Shown: positions 15,637-24,297, counted from the first letter of the stretch. The stretch: 64,000 nt of DNA from Falsiroseomonas sp041690465 (GCF_041690465.1 NZ_JAWLHG010000018.1:1-64000); one strand, 5' to 3'. Numbers and translations are program-made. Notes: generated from the letters alone by a model not told the origin.

Positions 15637-16995
15637 TCAGGGAAAGCGCGGCGGCCGGGCGTCCCGCACACCAAGCCGCGCTTCCAGCGCCTGTGCGGCT
15701 GCGAGCAGCCGTGCTTCGTCGCCGCGCCGCGCCACCATCTGCAGCGCCAGCGGCATGCCCGATGCGTCGAATCCGGCGGGCAGCGACAGCGCCGGGTGGC
15801 CCGTCAGGTTGAACGGGATGCGCAGCGAAGGCTGCGCGACGAAGGGGAAGCTTTCGGCGGAGACGGCATCGTCGAAGCGCGGCGCACCGGAAACCTCGGC
15901 GGCGCAGACCAGCAGGTCGTGATCGTCGAACAGCGCGTCCATCTCGGCGGCCAGCCGCATGCGCCTGCGTTGCGCCTGCAGCAGGTCGGCCGCCGAGAGG
16001 AAGGCGCCGAGCGCGAAGCGATGTCGCGCCAGCGTGCCATAGACCGTGGGGTCCGTACGCAGCTGCGCCTCGTGGTTGGCGAAGGCCTCGGCAAGCAGGA
16101 TGATGCGGCCACAGGCGTCGAGGTCGTGCGGCGCCGGCGGCCTCGCCTCCGCCACCTGCGCACCGAGCGCGGCGAGCAGCCTGAGCGCATGCTCGACCGT
16201 GGCGATGACGGCATCGCTGGCGCGCACCGCCGGGCCATCGAAGAAGCTGCGCAGCACGCCGATCCGGGTCCCGGCCAAGCCACTGCCGAGCATCGGAAGG
16301 GTCCGCGTTCCGGCGATGGCGTCGAGCAGCAGCGCACAATCCTCTACGGTGCGGGCCATCGGGCCGGGCTCGCCCATGGTGAAGGTCATCGGCAGCACAC
16401 CGGCGCGCGAAACCAGGCCGAGCGTCGGCTTCAGCCCGACCACGCCACAATAGGCCGCCGGCTGACGAATGGACCCGCCGGCATCGGTGCCGATCGCGAG
16501 AGGCCCCTGTCCGGATGCCACCGCCGAGGCCGAGCCGGAGGAGGAGCCGCCCGGAATGCGCGCCGGATCCCAAGGGTTGCGCGCCGGCGGGAATGGCAGG
16601 TCGAAGGAGGGACCGCCATAGGACAGCTCGTACATCGCATGCTTGCCGAGGATCACCGCGCCCGCCACGCGCAGCCGCGTGACGATGGCGGCATCGCGCG
16701 CGGGCACCCGGTCGAGATGCAGCCGCGAATGACCGGTGGTGCGCTGTCCCGCCGTGTCGATGCAATCCTTCAGCCCGATCGGCACGCCGTGCAGCGGGCC
16801 TTGAGCCCCACCACGATCCGCCGTGCGGGCGGTGGCCAGCGCGCCATCGGCATCGAGCGTGATCCAGGCGGCAAGCTCCACCTGCAGCAGCGCACAGCGG
16901 GCCAGCAGCGCCTCGGTCCAGCGTTCGGCCGTGAGCGTGCCGGTGGCGACGCGGCGCGCGCCCTCGGCGGCGCCGAGCCAGGCGAGGTCGGTCAC
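15637..16995 (-). CDS. Amidase-signature hydrolase (GatA/AtzE family)
   Basis: 452 aa. The Ser-cisSer-Lys catalytic machinery is present: Lys in HGVPIGLKDCIDTAG (about residue 75), the Gly/Ser-rich PGGSSSGSASAVASG (about 150) and the nucleophile Ser in GTDAGGSIRQPAAYCG (about 175). The GTG start at 16995 overlaps the stop of the 57-aa upstream gene (GTGA) and gives the expected N-terminus. Amide or carbamoyl hydrolysis is expected; arrangement after a small protein recalls AtzE, whose partner AtzG is also short. It is the last gene of a seven-gene operon with an ABC importer and an M14-type hydrolase, so it likely acts on an imported amide. Confidence 0.92.
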   Translation of the reverse strand: MTDLAWLGAAEGARRVATGTLTAERWTEALLARCALLQVELAAWITLDADGALATARTADRGGAQGPLHGVPIGLKDCIDTAGQRTTGHSRLHLDRVPARDAAIVTRLRVAGAVILGKHAMYELSYGGPSFDLPFPPARNPWDPARIPGGSSSGSASAVASGQGPLAIGTDAGGSIRQPAAYCGVVGLKPTLGLVSRAGVLPMTFTMGEPGPMARTVEDCALLLDAIAGTRTLPMLGSGLAGTRIGVLRSFFDGPAVRASDAVIATVEHALRLLAALGAQVAEARPPAPHDLDACGRIILLAEAFANHEAQLRTDPTVYGTLARHRFALGAFLSAADLLQAQRRRMRLAAEMDALFDDHDLLVCAAEVSGAPRFDDAVSAESFPFVAQPSLRIPFNLTGHPALSLPAGFDASGMPLALQMVARRGDEARLLAAAQALEARLGVRDARPPRFP

Positions 16996-17165
16996 GGGCC
17001 GAGCGGCGGCGGTGGCGGACCGTCCTCCGCGCGCAACCCCTCGCGCACGCGCGCGAGTTGCGGTTGCAGGCCGAGCCAGCCGCGGTGCAGCTGTTCCAGG
17101 TCGTCCCGCGAGAGCCGTTCCAGCCCCAGCCGCTGCGCCCAGGCGGTGAACTCCGCGAGTGTCAT
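16992..17165 (-). CDS. 57-aa AtzG-like small protein upstream of amidase
   Basis: Very small gene overlapped by 4 bases on both sides (M14 hydrolase before, amidase after), which argues strongly that it is real. The protein begins MTLAEFTAWAQRLGLERLS, is predicted mostly helical (QLHRGWLGLQPQLARVREGL) and ends in a Pro run. Position and size match AtzG, the 68-aa partner of the amidase AtzE, and DUF4089-type proteins, though direct sequence similarity is weak by eye. Likely role: a non-catalytic subunit stabilising the amidase. Inference from context. Confidence 0.65.
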   Translation of the reverse strand: MTLAEFTAWAQRLGLERLSRDDLEQLHRGWLGLQPQLARVREGLRAEDGPPPPPLGP

Positions 17166-18136
17166 GCGTGCTTGCGCTCCACCACCTCCACCACCTGGTC
17201 GCCCGCATGCAGCGGCATGAAGGGCCGGCGGATCGAGCCCACCCAGGCCTCGCGGGCCGGGCAGGGAATGGTCTCGACGACCTCGCCATACATGTCGATC
17301 ATCTCCCCCATCACCTGGCCGCCGGCCATGTCCTGGCCCGGCTCGACCGCGGGCTTCCAGAAGCCGCCACGCGTGCACTTCACATGCACGGCATTGCCGC
17401 CACGCCGGATATCGGTGGCAGTCGGCGGCTCGCCCGGGATCATGCCGAGCGCACGCGCCGCGCCGTGCAGCGCGACCGAGAAGTTCTCGAGATCCTCCTC
17501 GCGGACCCGCGCGCCGCCGCCGCTCTCGATGATCAGCGTCGGCTTGTTGTGGCGGCGCGTGACGTTGGTGAGGAAGGTGCCCTCCATCCAATCCTCCGAC
17601 GCGCCCCACTGGTAGCGGCTGCCGACCTTGGCAGCGAGGTCGCGCGCTGCGGTCTGCGCGGGGCCCATCACCTTGGCATCATAGATCACGTAGAAGGCGG
17701 TGATGGTCAGCTCGCCTCCCGAATGCAGGTCGAGCACGGCATCCCCGCCCTGCTCGGCCGCGAGTGCCAGCAGCCGGTGCACCATCTGCTCGCCGACACT
17801 GCCATCCGGCTTGCCAGGAAAGATACGGTTGAGGTTGGTGCCGTCCTGCGGCACCAGGCGGCTGTGCTGGCGCTGGCCGAGCGGGTTGGCGCACATCAGC
17901 GCGGCGATGCTGCCCTTCATCTGGCTCAGGTCCAACCCGCGCAGGAAGCGCGCCGTCGCCAGCGGGCCGACATTCTCGCCGCCATGGATCAGGCACTGGA
18001 TGTAGAGCCGCGGCCCCGGCTGCGCGCCGCGCGCCAGCAGCACCGGGGAGAGCAGCGGGAGGATCGGATCCTCGCCGAGTTCGATGACCCCCTTCGCGAG
18101 TTCGCCGGGCGCGGCCTCCGCGGTTCCGAAGCGCAT
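17162..18136 (-). CDS. Succinylglutamate desuccinylase/aspartoacylase-family (M14-like) hydrolase
   Basis: 324 aa zinc hydrolase that removes an acyl group from an N-acylated amino acid or cleaves a similar amide. Zinc ligands: His and Glu in CLIHGGENVGP (about residue 55) and His in LDLHSGGELT (about 145). The substrate-carboxylate motif NLNRIFPG and the catalytic Glu region TLIIESGGG are also present. It starts 26 bases after the transporter ATPase and overlaps the next gene by 4 bases. Together with the amidase it suggests stepwise hydrolysis of an imported N-acyl or amide compound. Confidence 0.88.
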   Translation of the reverse strand: MRFGTAEAAPGELAKGVIELGEDPILPLLSPVLLARGAQPGPRLYIQCLIHGGENVGPLATARFLRGLDLSQMKGSIAALMCANPLGQRQHSRLVPQDGTNLNRIFPGKPDGSVGEQMVHRLLALAAEQGGDAVLDLHSGGELTITAFYVIYDAKVMGPAQTAARDLAAKVGSRYQWGASEDWMEGTFLTNVTRRHNKPTLIIESGGGARVREEDLENFSVALHGAARALGMIPGEPPTATDIRRGGNAVHVKCTRGGFWKPAVEPGQDMAGGQVMGEMIDMYGEVVETIPCPAREAWVGSIRRPFMPLHAGDQVVEVVERKHA

Positions 18137-18162
18137 GGCGTTGTCCTCCTTGCAGCGGCGCG

Positions 18163-19209
18163 TCAGGGCGCCGGGATCGCGGTGAGGTCGGCGGCAGTCC
18201 AGCGGGCCGTCGCAGCGGCGCCGGGACGGAAACGGTCGGCGAGCGAGGCAGGCCCCTCCACCAGCAGCGCGCGACCGCCCGACAGCCGCAGCACTGCCTG
18301 CACGCCGGTGCCGAGGAAGGACAGCACCTCGATCGAGCCCGCCGCGGCATTCGGTCCCTCGGCCGGCGCATCGTCCAGCACGATCCGCTCGGGGCGCAGC
18401 ACATAGGTCGCGGCGCCGGCGGCTTCGAGCGGAATGCCGTCCTCCGATATCAGGCCGCCGGCGGCGCCCGGCTTCGCATCGAACAGGTTGGCGCGGCCGA
18501 TGAAGCCGGCGACGAAGCGCGTCGCGGGGCGGTCGTAGATCTCCCGCGGCGTGCCAAGCTGCTCCAGCCGGCCCTGGTTCATCACCGCGATGCGGTCGGA
18601 GATCGCCATCGCCTCCGCCTGGTCATGCGTGACGAAGAGCGTCGTCAGGCCGAGTTCGGTCTGCAGGCGGCGCAGCTCGATCCGGGTGCCCTCGCGCAGC
18701 AGCGCGTCCAGGTTGGAGAAGGGCTCGTCCAGCAGCACGACCGCAGGATTGATCACCAGCGCGCGCCCCACGGCGACGCGCTGCTGCTGGCCGCCGGAAA
18801 GCTGGCGCGGCAGCCGCGCCTCGAGCCCGTCGAGCTTCAGCAGTGCCACCATGCGTGCGACGCGGTGCGCGACCTCGGCCTTCGGCACGCCGCGGCGATG
18901 AAGTCCGAAGGCGATGTTCTCCGCCACGCTGAGATGCGGAAACAGCGCGTAGGACTGGAACACCATGCCGGTGTCGCGCTTGTGCGCCGGCATGCTGGTG
19001 ATGTCGCGCCCGCGCAGCAGGATGCGCCCGCCGCTCGGCTCCACGAAGCCGGCGACCATGCGCAGCGTCGTCGTCTTGCCGCAGCCGGAGGGGCCGAGCA
19101 GCGCCACCAGCTCGCCCGGCGCGACGGCAAGGTCCATGCGCGCGACCGCGACCGTGCTGCCGTAGCGGCGCGACAGCCCCTCCAGCGCGAGTTCGGTGCC
19201 GCCGCTCAT
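18163..19209 (-). CDS. ABC transporter ATP-binding protein (PotA-like)
   Basis: 348 aa. Walker A GPSGCGKTTTLR (about residue 38), signature LSGGQQQRVAVGRAL (about 138), Walker B VVLLDEPFSNLDA (about 160) and the H-loop THDQAEA (about 196), followed by a C-terminal TOBE-type regulatory domain (ATYVLRPERIVL). This is the layout of polyamine/Fe/opine-type importers. The ATG overlaps the stop of the upstream permease gene by 4 bases. Energises import through the two permeases encoded just upstream. Confidence 0.95.
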   Translation of the reverse strand: MSGGTELALEGLSRRYGSTVAVARMDLAVAPGELVALLGPSGCGKTTTLRMVAGFVEPSGGRILLRGRDITSMPAHKRDTGMVFQSYALFPHLSVAENIAFGLHRRGVPKAEVAHRVARMVALLKLDGLEARLPRQLSGGQQQRVAVGRALVINPAVVLLDEPFSNLDALLREGTRIELRRLQTELGLTTLFVTHDQAEAMAISDRIAVMNQGRLEQLGTPREIYDRPATRFVAGFIGRANLFDAKPGAAGGLISEDGIPLEAAGAATYVLRPERIVLDDAPAEGPNAAAGSIEVLSFLGTGVQAVLRLSGGRALLVEGPASLADRFRPGAAATARWTAADLTAIPAP

Positions 19210-19991
19210 CGTTGGGCGTAGATCTGCTGCGCGACCATCAGGATGAGCGCCAGCAGGATCAGCAGGGAGGAAACCGCGGCCACCGTCGGGTCGAAGGCCA
19301 TCTGCGCGGCGCCGTAGAGCACGACGGTCAGCGGCGCCTCTCGGGCCGAACCGAGGAACAACGCCATCTCGACCTCGTCGAAGGAGAAGATGAAGGCCAG
19401 CGCGGCGGCGGCGAAGAGGCCCGGCCGCAGCGCCGGCAGCGTCACCAGCAGGAAGGCCTTCAAGGGCGAAGCGCCGAGGTTCTGCGCCGCCTCCTCGATC
19501 GAGCGGTCCACCCGGCGCAGCACCGGCAGCATCACCCGCAGCACCAGCGGCACCCCGACGATCAGGTGCGAGACGACCAGGCGCATCATGCCGGGCGGCA
19601 CCAGCGGGTTGGAGGCGAAGAACAGCGTCAGAGCGACCGCGAGCACCAGACCCGGCAGCACCAGTGGCGAGAGGAAGAAAGCCTCGATCAGCGCGCGGCC
19701 GGGAAAGCGGAAGCGCGTCAGCGCCACCGCCGCCGCCGTGCCGATCACCAGCGAGATGGCGGCCACGGTCAGCGCCAGGCGCACGCTGACGAAGAAGCCG
19801 TCGAGATAGCGGGTATCGGCGAGCGCCGATTGATACCAGCGCAACGAGAGCCCTTGCGGAGGGAAGGCAAGATAGCCGGTGTCGCTCAGCGAGGCCGCGA
19901 TGATCACGAAGAGCGGACCAAGCAGGTACACGAACGCAAGCAACGCAAGCAGCCGCAGCAGCCAGCCGAATGGATGACGCAGCGAGATCAT
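19206..19991 (-). CDS. ABC transporter permease (PotC-like)
   Basis: 261 aa inner-membrane protein with about six spans; the first is LLRLLALLAFVYLLGPLFVI. The EAA loop that contacts the ATPase is visible in EEAAQNLGASPLKAFLLVTL (about residue 172). The start at 19991 overlaps the stop of the other permease by 4 bases. With that protein, the ATPase and the periplasmic protein it forms a complete polyamine-type importer. Confidence 0.93.
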   Translation of the reverse strand: MISLRHPFGWLLRLLALLAFVYLLGPLFVIIAASLSDTGYLAFPPQGLSLRWYQSALADTRYLDGFFVSVRLALTVAAISLVIGTAAAVALTRFRFPGRALIEAFFLSPLVLPGLVLAVALTLFFASNPLVPPGMMRLVVSHLIVGVPLVLRVMLPVLRRVDRSIEEAAQNLGASPLKAFLLVTLPALRPGLFAAAALAFIFSFDEVEMALFLGSAREAPLTVVLYGAAQMAFDPTVAAVSSLLILLALILMVAQQIYAQR

Positions 19992-20833
19992 CGCTCCGCC
20001 GCCTCCCGCCCCTCGCCCAGCAGCCGACCGTAGGTCATCGCGACGGTGAGCGCGATGACCAGGAGGATCGCCGAGATCGCGGCGGCGAAGGGCCAGTCGA
20101 GCAGTTCCAGCGTCTGCTCGTAGATCGTCACCGCCATGAAATGCGCGCGCGCGCCGCCGACCAGGCTCGGCGTGGCGAAGGCACTGACGGAGAGCGAGAA
20201 GACCAGTAGGCAGCCAGCCAGGATGCCGCCGCGCGCCAGGCGGATCGTCACCAGCCACATCGCGACCGCTGGCGGGGCGCCGAGGTTCATCGCCGCATGT
20301 TCCAGGTCGCGGTCGATGCTGCGGAGCACTGCATAGAGCGTCAGGATCATGATCGGCAGCAGCACCTGCGCCAGCGCAATCACCACGCCGCTGAAGGTGC
20401 CGAGCAACTGGTAGTCCGGCGGCACCAGGCCAGAGCCCTGCAGCAGACGGCTGACGGTGCCGCCACGATAGAACAACACCATCCAGGCGAAGCTGCGCAC
20501 CACCGCGCTGACCCAGAGCGGGAAGGTGGTGAGCAGCAGCAGCAGACCCGTCCAGCGCGTCTCTGCCCGCGCCAGCAGGAAAGCGAGCGGAAACCCCAGG
20601 ACGAGTGTGACCAGGGTGACGCAGACGCCCAGCGCCAGGGAATTCCCCAGCACGCCGAGGTAGTAGGAATCGCCGAGGAACCGCTCGTAGGAGGCCAGCC
20701 CGAAGGGGGGCGGGTTGCCGATCGAAAGCCCGAGCAGCCCGACCTGCGGCCAGACAAAGAGCACGGCAAAGAGCAGCGCCGCCGGCGCCAGCAGACCGGC
20801 GGCGATCAGCCCCCTCCGCGCCGCTGATGTCAC
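19988..20833 (-). CDS. ABC transporter permease (PotB-like)
   Basis: 281 aa inner-membrane protein; the first span is GLIAAGLLAPAALLFAVLFV. The EAA-type loop LEHAAMNLGAPPAVAMWLVT lies near residue 185. The GTG start at 20833 overlaps the stop of the periplasmic binding-protein gene (GTGA) and gives a short cytoplasmic N-terminus, as usual for PotB. Pairs with the downstream permease. Confidence 0.92.
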   Translation of the reverse strand: MTSAARRGLIAAGLLAPAALLFAVLFVWPQVGLLGLSIGNPPPFGLASYERFLGDSYYLGVLGNSLALGVCVTLVTLVLGFPLAFLLARAETRWTGLLLLLTTFPLWVSAVVRSFAWMVLFYRGGTVSRLLQGSGLVPPDYQLLGTFSGVVIALAQVLLPIMILTLYAVLRSIDRDLEHAAMNLGAPPAVAMWLVTIRLARGGILAGCLLVFSLSVSAFATPSLVGGARAHFMAVTIYEQTLELLDWPFAAAISAILLVIALTVAMTYGRLLGEGREAAER

Positions 20834-21891
20834 CGGGTGGCGATCTCGCGGTTGAAGCGCTCGGTCCAGGCGGGCCGGCTGGCGTTGATCACGTCGCGGT
20901 CGAGCGTTGCAAGCTTGTCGGTCGGCGCCATGAACCGCGCGACATCTTCCGGCAGGCGGGCGGCGGTGTTCACCGGTGCCCAGCCGACCTGCTGTGCGAT
21001 CGCGACCTGCACCTCCGGCTCCAGATGGCCGTCGAGCACGGCGCTGGCGATGTCCGCGTTCCGGCTGCGCCGCGCCACGCACCCCATCAGCGTGACGAAG
21101 GGGGCGCCCTCCTCCGGAACGCTGTAGCCGACCGGGATGCCCATCGCGCTGCTGCGCATGGCCGAGGCGCCGTCGTACGGCATGATCCAGATGTCGCCGG
21201 TGGAGAACAGCGTCTGCACCTCGGCGGCCGCACGGAATATGGTGGCACGCGCGGCGATGCGCTTCATCGCGTCGAAGCCCGGCCCCATGTTCTGCTCGCT
21301 GCCACCGAAGGTCTTGGCCAGCATCACCAGGAAGTCCGTGCCGTAGCCGTTGGTGATGTGCGGAAAGGCGATGTGCCCCTCGAACTCCGGCTTGAAGAAG
21401 TCGCGATAGCTGCGCGGCGGCGTGGCGACCTTGTCGGTGCGGTAGAGGATGCCCTCCGTCACCAGGCCCCAGGCGATATAGTGGCCCTCGGCGTCCTTGA
21501 GATGCGCCGGGACATTGGCGAAGTTGGCACCGGCGGGAATGGGCTGCGTCAAGCCGGCCGCCTTGGCCGCACGTTCCTGGCCGCCCGAGAACATGAAGAG
21601 ATCTATCTGCGGGGCCTGCGTCTCGGCTCGCATACGTGCGAAGGCCTGGGCTGAAAGCAGCGGCGTCTGGGTGGTTCGGGCGCCGGTCGCCTGTGAGACC
21701 CGGTCGTAAACCATTCGTTGGATCAGGTCCTGGCTGGGCCCACCGAAGGCGGTTGCGACCAGCTCACGGCCCTGGAAGCGCTGCTGCGCCGCGGCGTCCG
21801 AACCGAGCAGGCCGAGCCCCGCCATTCCGGCGCCCAACCCGAGCGCCGCGCGCCGACCCAGCCTTGCCGTCGCAAGATCATCGTGCCGCAT
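20830..21891 (-). CDS. ABC transporter periplasmic substrate-binding protein (PotD-like)
   Basis: 353 aa. N-terminal ARLGRRAALGLGAGMAGLGL carries twin Arg and a hydrophobic core ending near DAAAQ, so Tat or Sec export. The mature part has ELVATAFGGPSQDLIQRMVY and DLFMFSGGQERAAKAAGL, typical of polyamine/thiamine/Fe-type binding proteins (SBP_bac family 6/8). The start at 21891 is preferred because AGGG lies nine bases upstream; another Met three codons earlier abuts that site. First gene of the seven-gene operon that ends with the amidase. The ligand may be an N-acylated amine or amide processed by the two downstream hydrolases. Confidence 0.9.
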   Translation of the reverse strand: MRHDDLATARLGRRAALGLGAGMAGLGLLGSDAAAQQRFQGRELVATAFGGPSQDLIQRMVYDRVSQATGARTTQTPLLSAQAFARMRAETQAPQIDLFMFSGGQERAAKAAGLTQPIPAGANFANVPAHLKDAEGHYIAWGLVTEGILYRTDKVATPPRSYRDFFKPEFEGHIAFPHITNGYGTDFLVMLAKTFGGSEQNMGPGFDAMKRIAARATIFRAAAEVQTLFSTGDIWIMPYDGASAMRSSAMGIPVGYSVPEEGAPFVTLMGCVARRSRNADIASAVLDGHLEPEVQVAIAQQVGWAPVNTAARLPEDVARFMAPTDKLATLDRDVINASRPAWTERFNREIATR

Positions 21892-21964
21892 GGCCTGCAT
21901 CCCTCATGGATCCCAAGGTGCGCAAACTATGCGGCAGGCCCAGGGCGGCGGCAACAGACCTTCT

Positions 21965-21981
21965 GCTGCAACGATTGCAGC
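21965..21981. promoter_or_regulatory. 17-bp perfect palindrome in the ABC/RidA divergent gap
   Basis: GCTGCAA-CGA-TTGCAGC, a perfect inverted repeat with 7-base arms, lying in the 201-base gap between the divergent ABC operon and the RidA genes. The form fits a LacI- or XRE-type operator. No regulator gene adjoins it, so the binding protein is unknown. Confidence 0.4.
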
Positions 21982-22092
21982 GCCTGCGCTTCCGCGCCGC
22001 TGCCAAGGCGGCGCGATTCGAGAAGCCGTCCTGCTCCGGCTTTCGCTTGCGCGCGGGGGAAGCCGTCCTGCATGCTGCCGGAAGAGGTTCCG

Positions 22093-22500
22093 ATGGCCCA
22101 CCAGCGCTTTCGCCCAATCAAGACCGGCCTCTACGACAAGGACCAGGCCATAGGGAGGGACATGTGCTTGGCGGTCCGCGCCGGCAATCTGGTTTTCCTC
22201 CGCGGCCAGACAGGGTTCACGCTGGATGGCTGCTTCACCGGCTTCGGCGACGCTGCGGCACAGGCCGACCAGGCCATGTGCAACGTGAAGATCCTTCTCG
22301 AGGAGACCGGCGCGCGGATGGAGCATATCTGCAAGATCACGACCTGCATCACAGATCGCGCCTTCCACGAACCGGTCCATGCCGTGATCGGACGCCACCT
22401 GGGCGACATCGCGCCGGTCGGCACCAGCCTTATCGTGAATGGTCTCGCCCTGCCGGAAATGCTGGTCGAGATCGGCATCGACGCGGTGATCCCGGCATGA
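22093..22500 (+). CDS. RidA/YjgF-family protein lacking the catalytic Arg
   Basis: 135 aa, RidA size. Features: AGNLVFLRGQTGFTLDG, AAQADQAMCNVKILLEETGARMEHICKITTCITD and a C-terminal ALPEMLVEIGIDAVI. Imine-deaminating RidA proteins have an Arg in a P-x-R-[ST] motif; here the segment reads IAPVGTSLIVNG with Gly at that position, so 2-aminoacrylate deaminase activity is unlikely (Rid4-7-like group). The start at 22093 has GAAGAGG five bases upstream. It overlaps the next RidA-type gene by 4 bases. Likely works in the surrounding nitrogen-compound pathway. Confidence 0.88.
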   Translation: MAHQRFRPIKTGLYDKDQAIGRDMCLAVRAGNLVFLRGQTGFTLDGCFTGFGDAAAQADQAMCNVKILLEETGARMEHICKITTCITDRAFHEPVHAVIGRHLGDIAPVGTSLIVNGLALPEMLVEIGIDAVIPA

Positions 22501-23237
22501 GAGTGGTGCTCGCATCCGGCGGCGCGCTGCTGCTCGGCGGCATCAGCTCCGCGGCGCCGGGCGGCAACACGCCAGACGCCGCGGCCGGGCAGGCCGAGGC
22601 CGTATTCGACGCGCTGGAAGCACGCCTCGCCGCAGCCGGGGGCGCGCTCCACGACGTCTGCAAGATCACCATGCAGATCACCGACCGCGCCTTCCGCCAG
22701 GCGGTGTATGCAGTGATGGGCCGGCGGCTGCTCGGCGTGCGACCTGTCAGCACCGGGCTGATCGTCAACGGGCTGGACGACCCGCACGCGCTGTTCCAGC
22801 TTGATGCCTGGGCGGCGCCTGGTGGTCCGCATGAGCGGCTGCGCAGCTATCGCTCGACCTCCGTTCCCTATGGCACCACGCACCAGCCCTTCGTCGCCGA
22901 GTTCTGCATGGTCGTGAAGGCCGGCCGCGACGTCTTCCTGCGCGGCCAGACCGGCATGAGCCTGGATGGCACGTTCACCGGTGCCGGCGATCCCGGCGCA
23001 CAGGCACGCGTGGCGATGGACAACGTCGAGACGCTGCTGGCGGATGCGGGCGCGACCCTCGCCGACGCCGTGCATGTGACGGTCTATGTCACGGATCGTG
23101 CCTGGCTGTCTCCGGCGTTGCGCGCAGTGGTGCCACGCTTCGCGGCCTCGCCGGTGCCGCTCAGCGTGCTTGTCGTGAAGGGCCTCGCCGCGCCGGAGAT
23201 CCTGATGGAAGTGGATGTTCGTGCCCAGCTGGGATGA
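22497..23237 (+). CDS. Tandem two-domain RidA/YjgF-family protein
   Basis: 246 aa containing two RidA-like domains in one chain: residues 1-110 (VFDALEARLAAAGGALHDVC, then KITMQITDRAF) and about 118-246 (VFLRGQTGMSLDGTFTGAGD, then ADAVHVTVYVTDRAWL). The catalytic-Arg position is Ser in domain 1 (RPVSTGLIV) and Pro in domain 2 (SPVPLSVLV). The second domain is closer to the single-domain neighbour, sharing RGQTG and LDGxFTG. The fusion could make half of the family's trimeric ring or a pseudo-trimer with the partner protein. The start overlaps the previous stop by 4 bases. Confidence 0.85.
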   Translation: MRVVLASGGALLLGGISSAAPGGNTPDAAAGQAEAVFDALEARLAAAGGALHDVCKITMQITDRAFRQAVYAVMGRRLLGVRPVSTGLIVNGLDDPHALFQLDAWAAPGGPHERLRSYRSTSVPYGTTHQPFVAEFCMVVKAGRDVFLRGQTGMSLDGTFTGAGDPGAQARVAMDNVETLLADAGATLADAVHVTVYVTDRAWLSPALRAVVPRFAASPVPLSVLVVKGLAAPEILMEVDVRAQLG

Positions 23238-23637
23238 TCTTCGGCTCAATGCCCGGAAGGGAGCGGCGCCGACCGCTGGCGTGGCGACGTCGGGGAGCCC
23301 ATCGGGCGGCGAGGCCTGCACTCGCCAAGCCGTCAAGATGTCCGCGAAGGCAACATAGCATACCTCAGGTGGTGAGTGACCGAATGGAGATCGCACGCGG
23401 CCCGCTGGGCGGTGATGCCGTACTTCGTCCGGACGGGCATGCGGTGGCCGGGCCGAAGTCGCGGGTATTCGTGAAGATCACGTACGGCGCTCATCGCCAT
23501 GCGGAGGTGTCCAGCTCGGCCCGGCTGGTGCCACGCCGAGGGAAGGCAATGGAGGACATACGTGCGGGCAGTGCGAGGGCTGCATGGCGCGTCGCGGCCA
23601 TGGCCCGTTCCTCTCTCTCTGCGGCGTCGCGCTTGAA
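23238..23637. other. 400-base region without a recognisable gene
   Basis: Lies between the converging tandem RidA and DUF1028 genes. A forward frame runs through it but gives an Arg-rich translation without family features. Nothing diagnostic was seen; it may be degraded sequence. Confidence 0.4.
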
Positions 23638-24297
23638 TCAGACCGGGGCGGGCGTGGCGTCCGGGTCCACGGCGCGCGTCACGAACAGCTCGACCATCGG
23701 CCGGTAGCGGTCCCACAGTGTGCGCAGCGCCAGGATGGCTTCCGGCGCATCATCCACGCGGAGGTCCACCAGCGGGAAGACCTTCCGTTCCACGACCAGC
23801 AGCGCGGAAGAGATGACAGGCCGGCCTTCGCCGCCGGCGGCCTCGCCGGCCTCCATGGCACGCACCAGCCGCTCCGCCAGCGGTTCGGCGGCCGACCCGG
23901 CGAAAGCAGCGGCCATCGCGGCGGGCACCTGCTCGTTCGCCAGGATGTTGCCCATCGCGACGCAATCTTCGGCGTGCACCGCGGCACGCGCGGGCTTCAC
24001 CTTCGCGCCGTCGAACTGTGCCGTGCGGCCCAGCCGATCCATCACTGCCAGCTGCCGCCAGCCGTGATGCGGCGTGCTGGCAACCAGCGCGGCGAGGGCC
24101 TCCTCGGCGGAGCAGCCCTGACGCAGCAGCGCGAGGCCCCGCGGGCCGAGCCGCGGATCGGTGCGATGCTGCGTCAGCACCGCACCGACGCCCGCTTCGG
24201 CATAGGGAACCCGCGAGCCAACCGAGAGGCTCGACGTGGCAACGGCGCAGCCGAGTTGGCCTGTAAGGGCGCAACGCCCGATCAATGAATAGGTCAT
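23638..24297 (-). CDS. DUF1028 family protein (Ntn-hydrolase-like)
   Basis: 219 aa. The start MTYSLIGRCALTGQLGCAVA and the motifs SSLSVGSRVPYAEAGVGAVLTQ, GLALLRQG and EDCVAMGNILANEQV match DUF1028, a family with an Ntn-hydrolase-like fold often encoded near RidA, amidases and hydantoinases. Function is not established; autocatalytic or amidohydrolase activity is suspected for the fold. The start at 24297 was chosen because it gives the family's N-terminus; upstream in-frame sequence is not conserved in type. Single gene, facing the M20 operon. Confidence 0.85.
   Translation of the reverse strand: MTYSLIGRCALTGQLGCAVATSSLSVGSRVPYAEAGVGAVLTQHRTDPRLGPRGLALLRQGCSAEEALAALVASTPHHGWRQLAVMDRLGRTAQFDGAKVKPARAAVHAEDCVAMGNILANEQVPAAMAAAFAGSAAEPLAERLVRAMEAGEAAGGEGRPVISSALLVVERKVFPLVDLRVDDAPEAILALRTLWDRYRPMVELFVTRAVDPDATPAPV

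Noticed and set aside
23234..23707. 157-aa forward frame after the tandem RidA gene
   Set aside because: No family features, Arg-rich translation, overlaps the DUF1028 gene; treated as non-coding.
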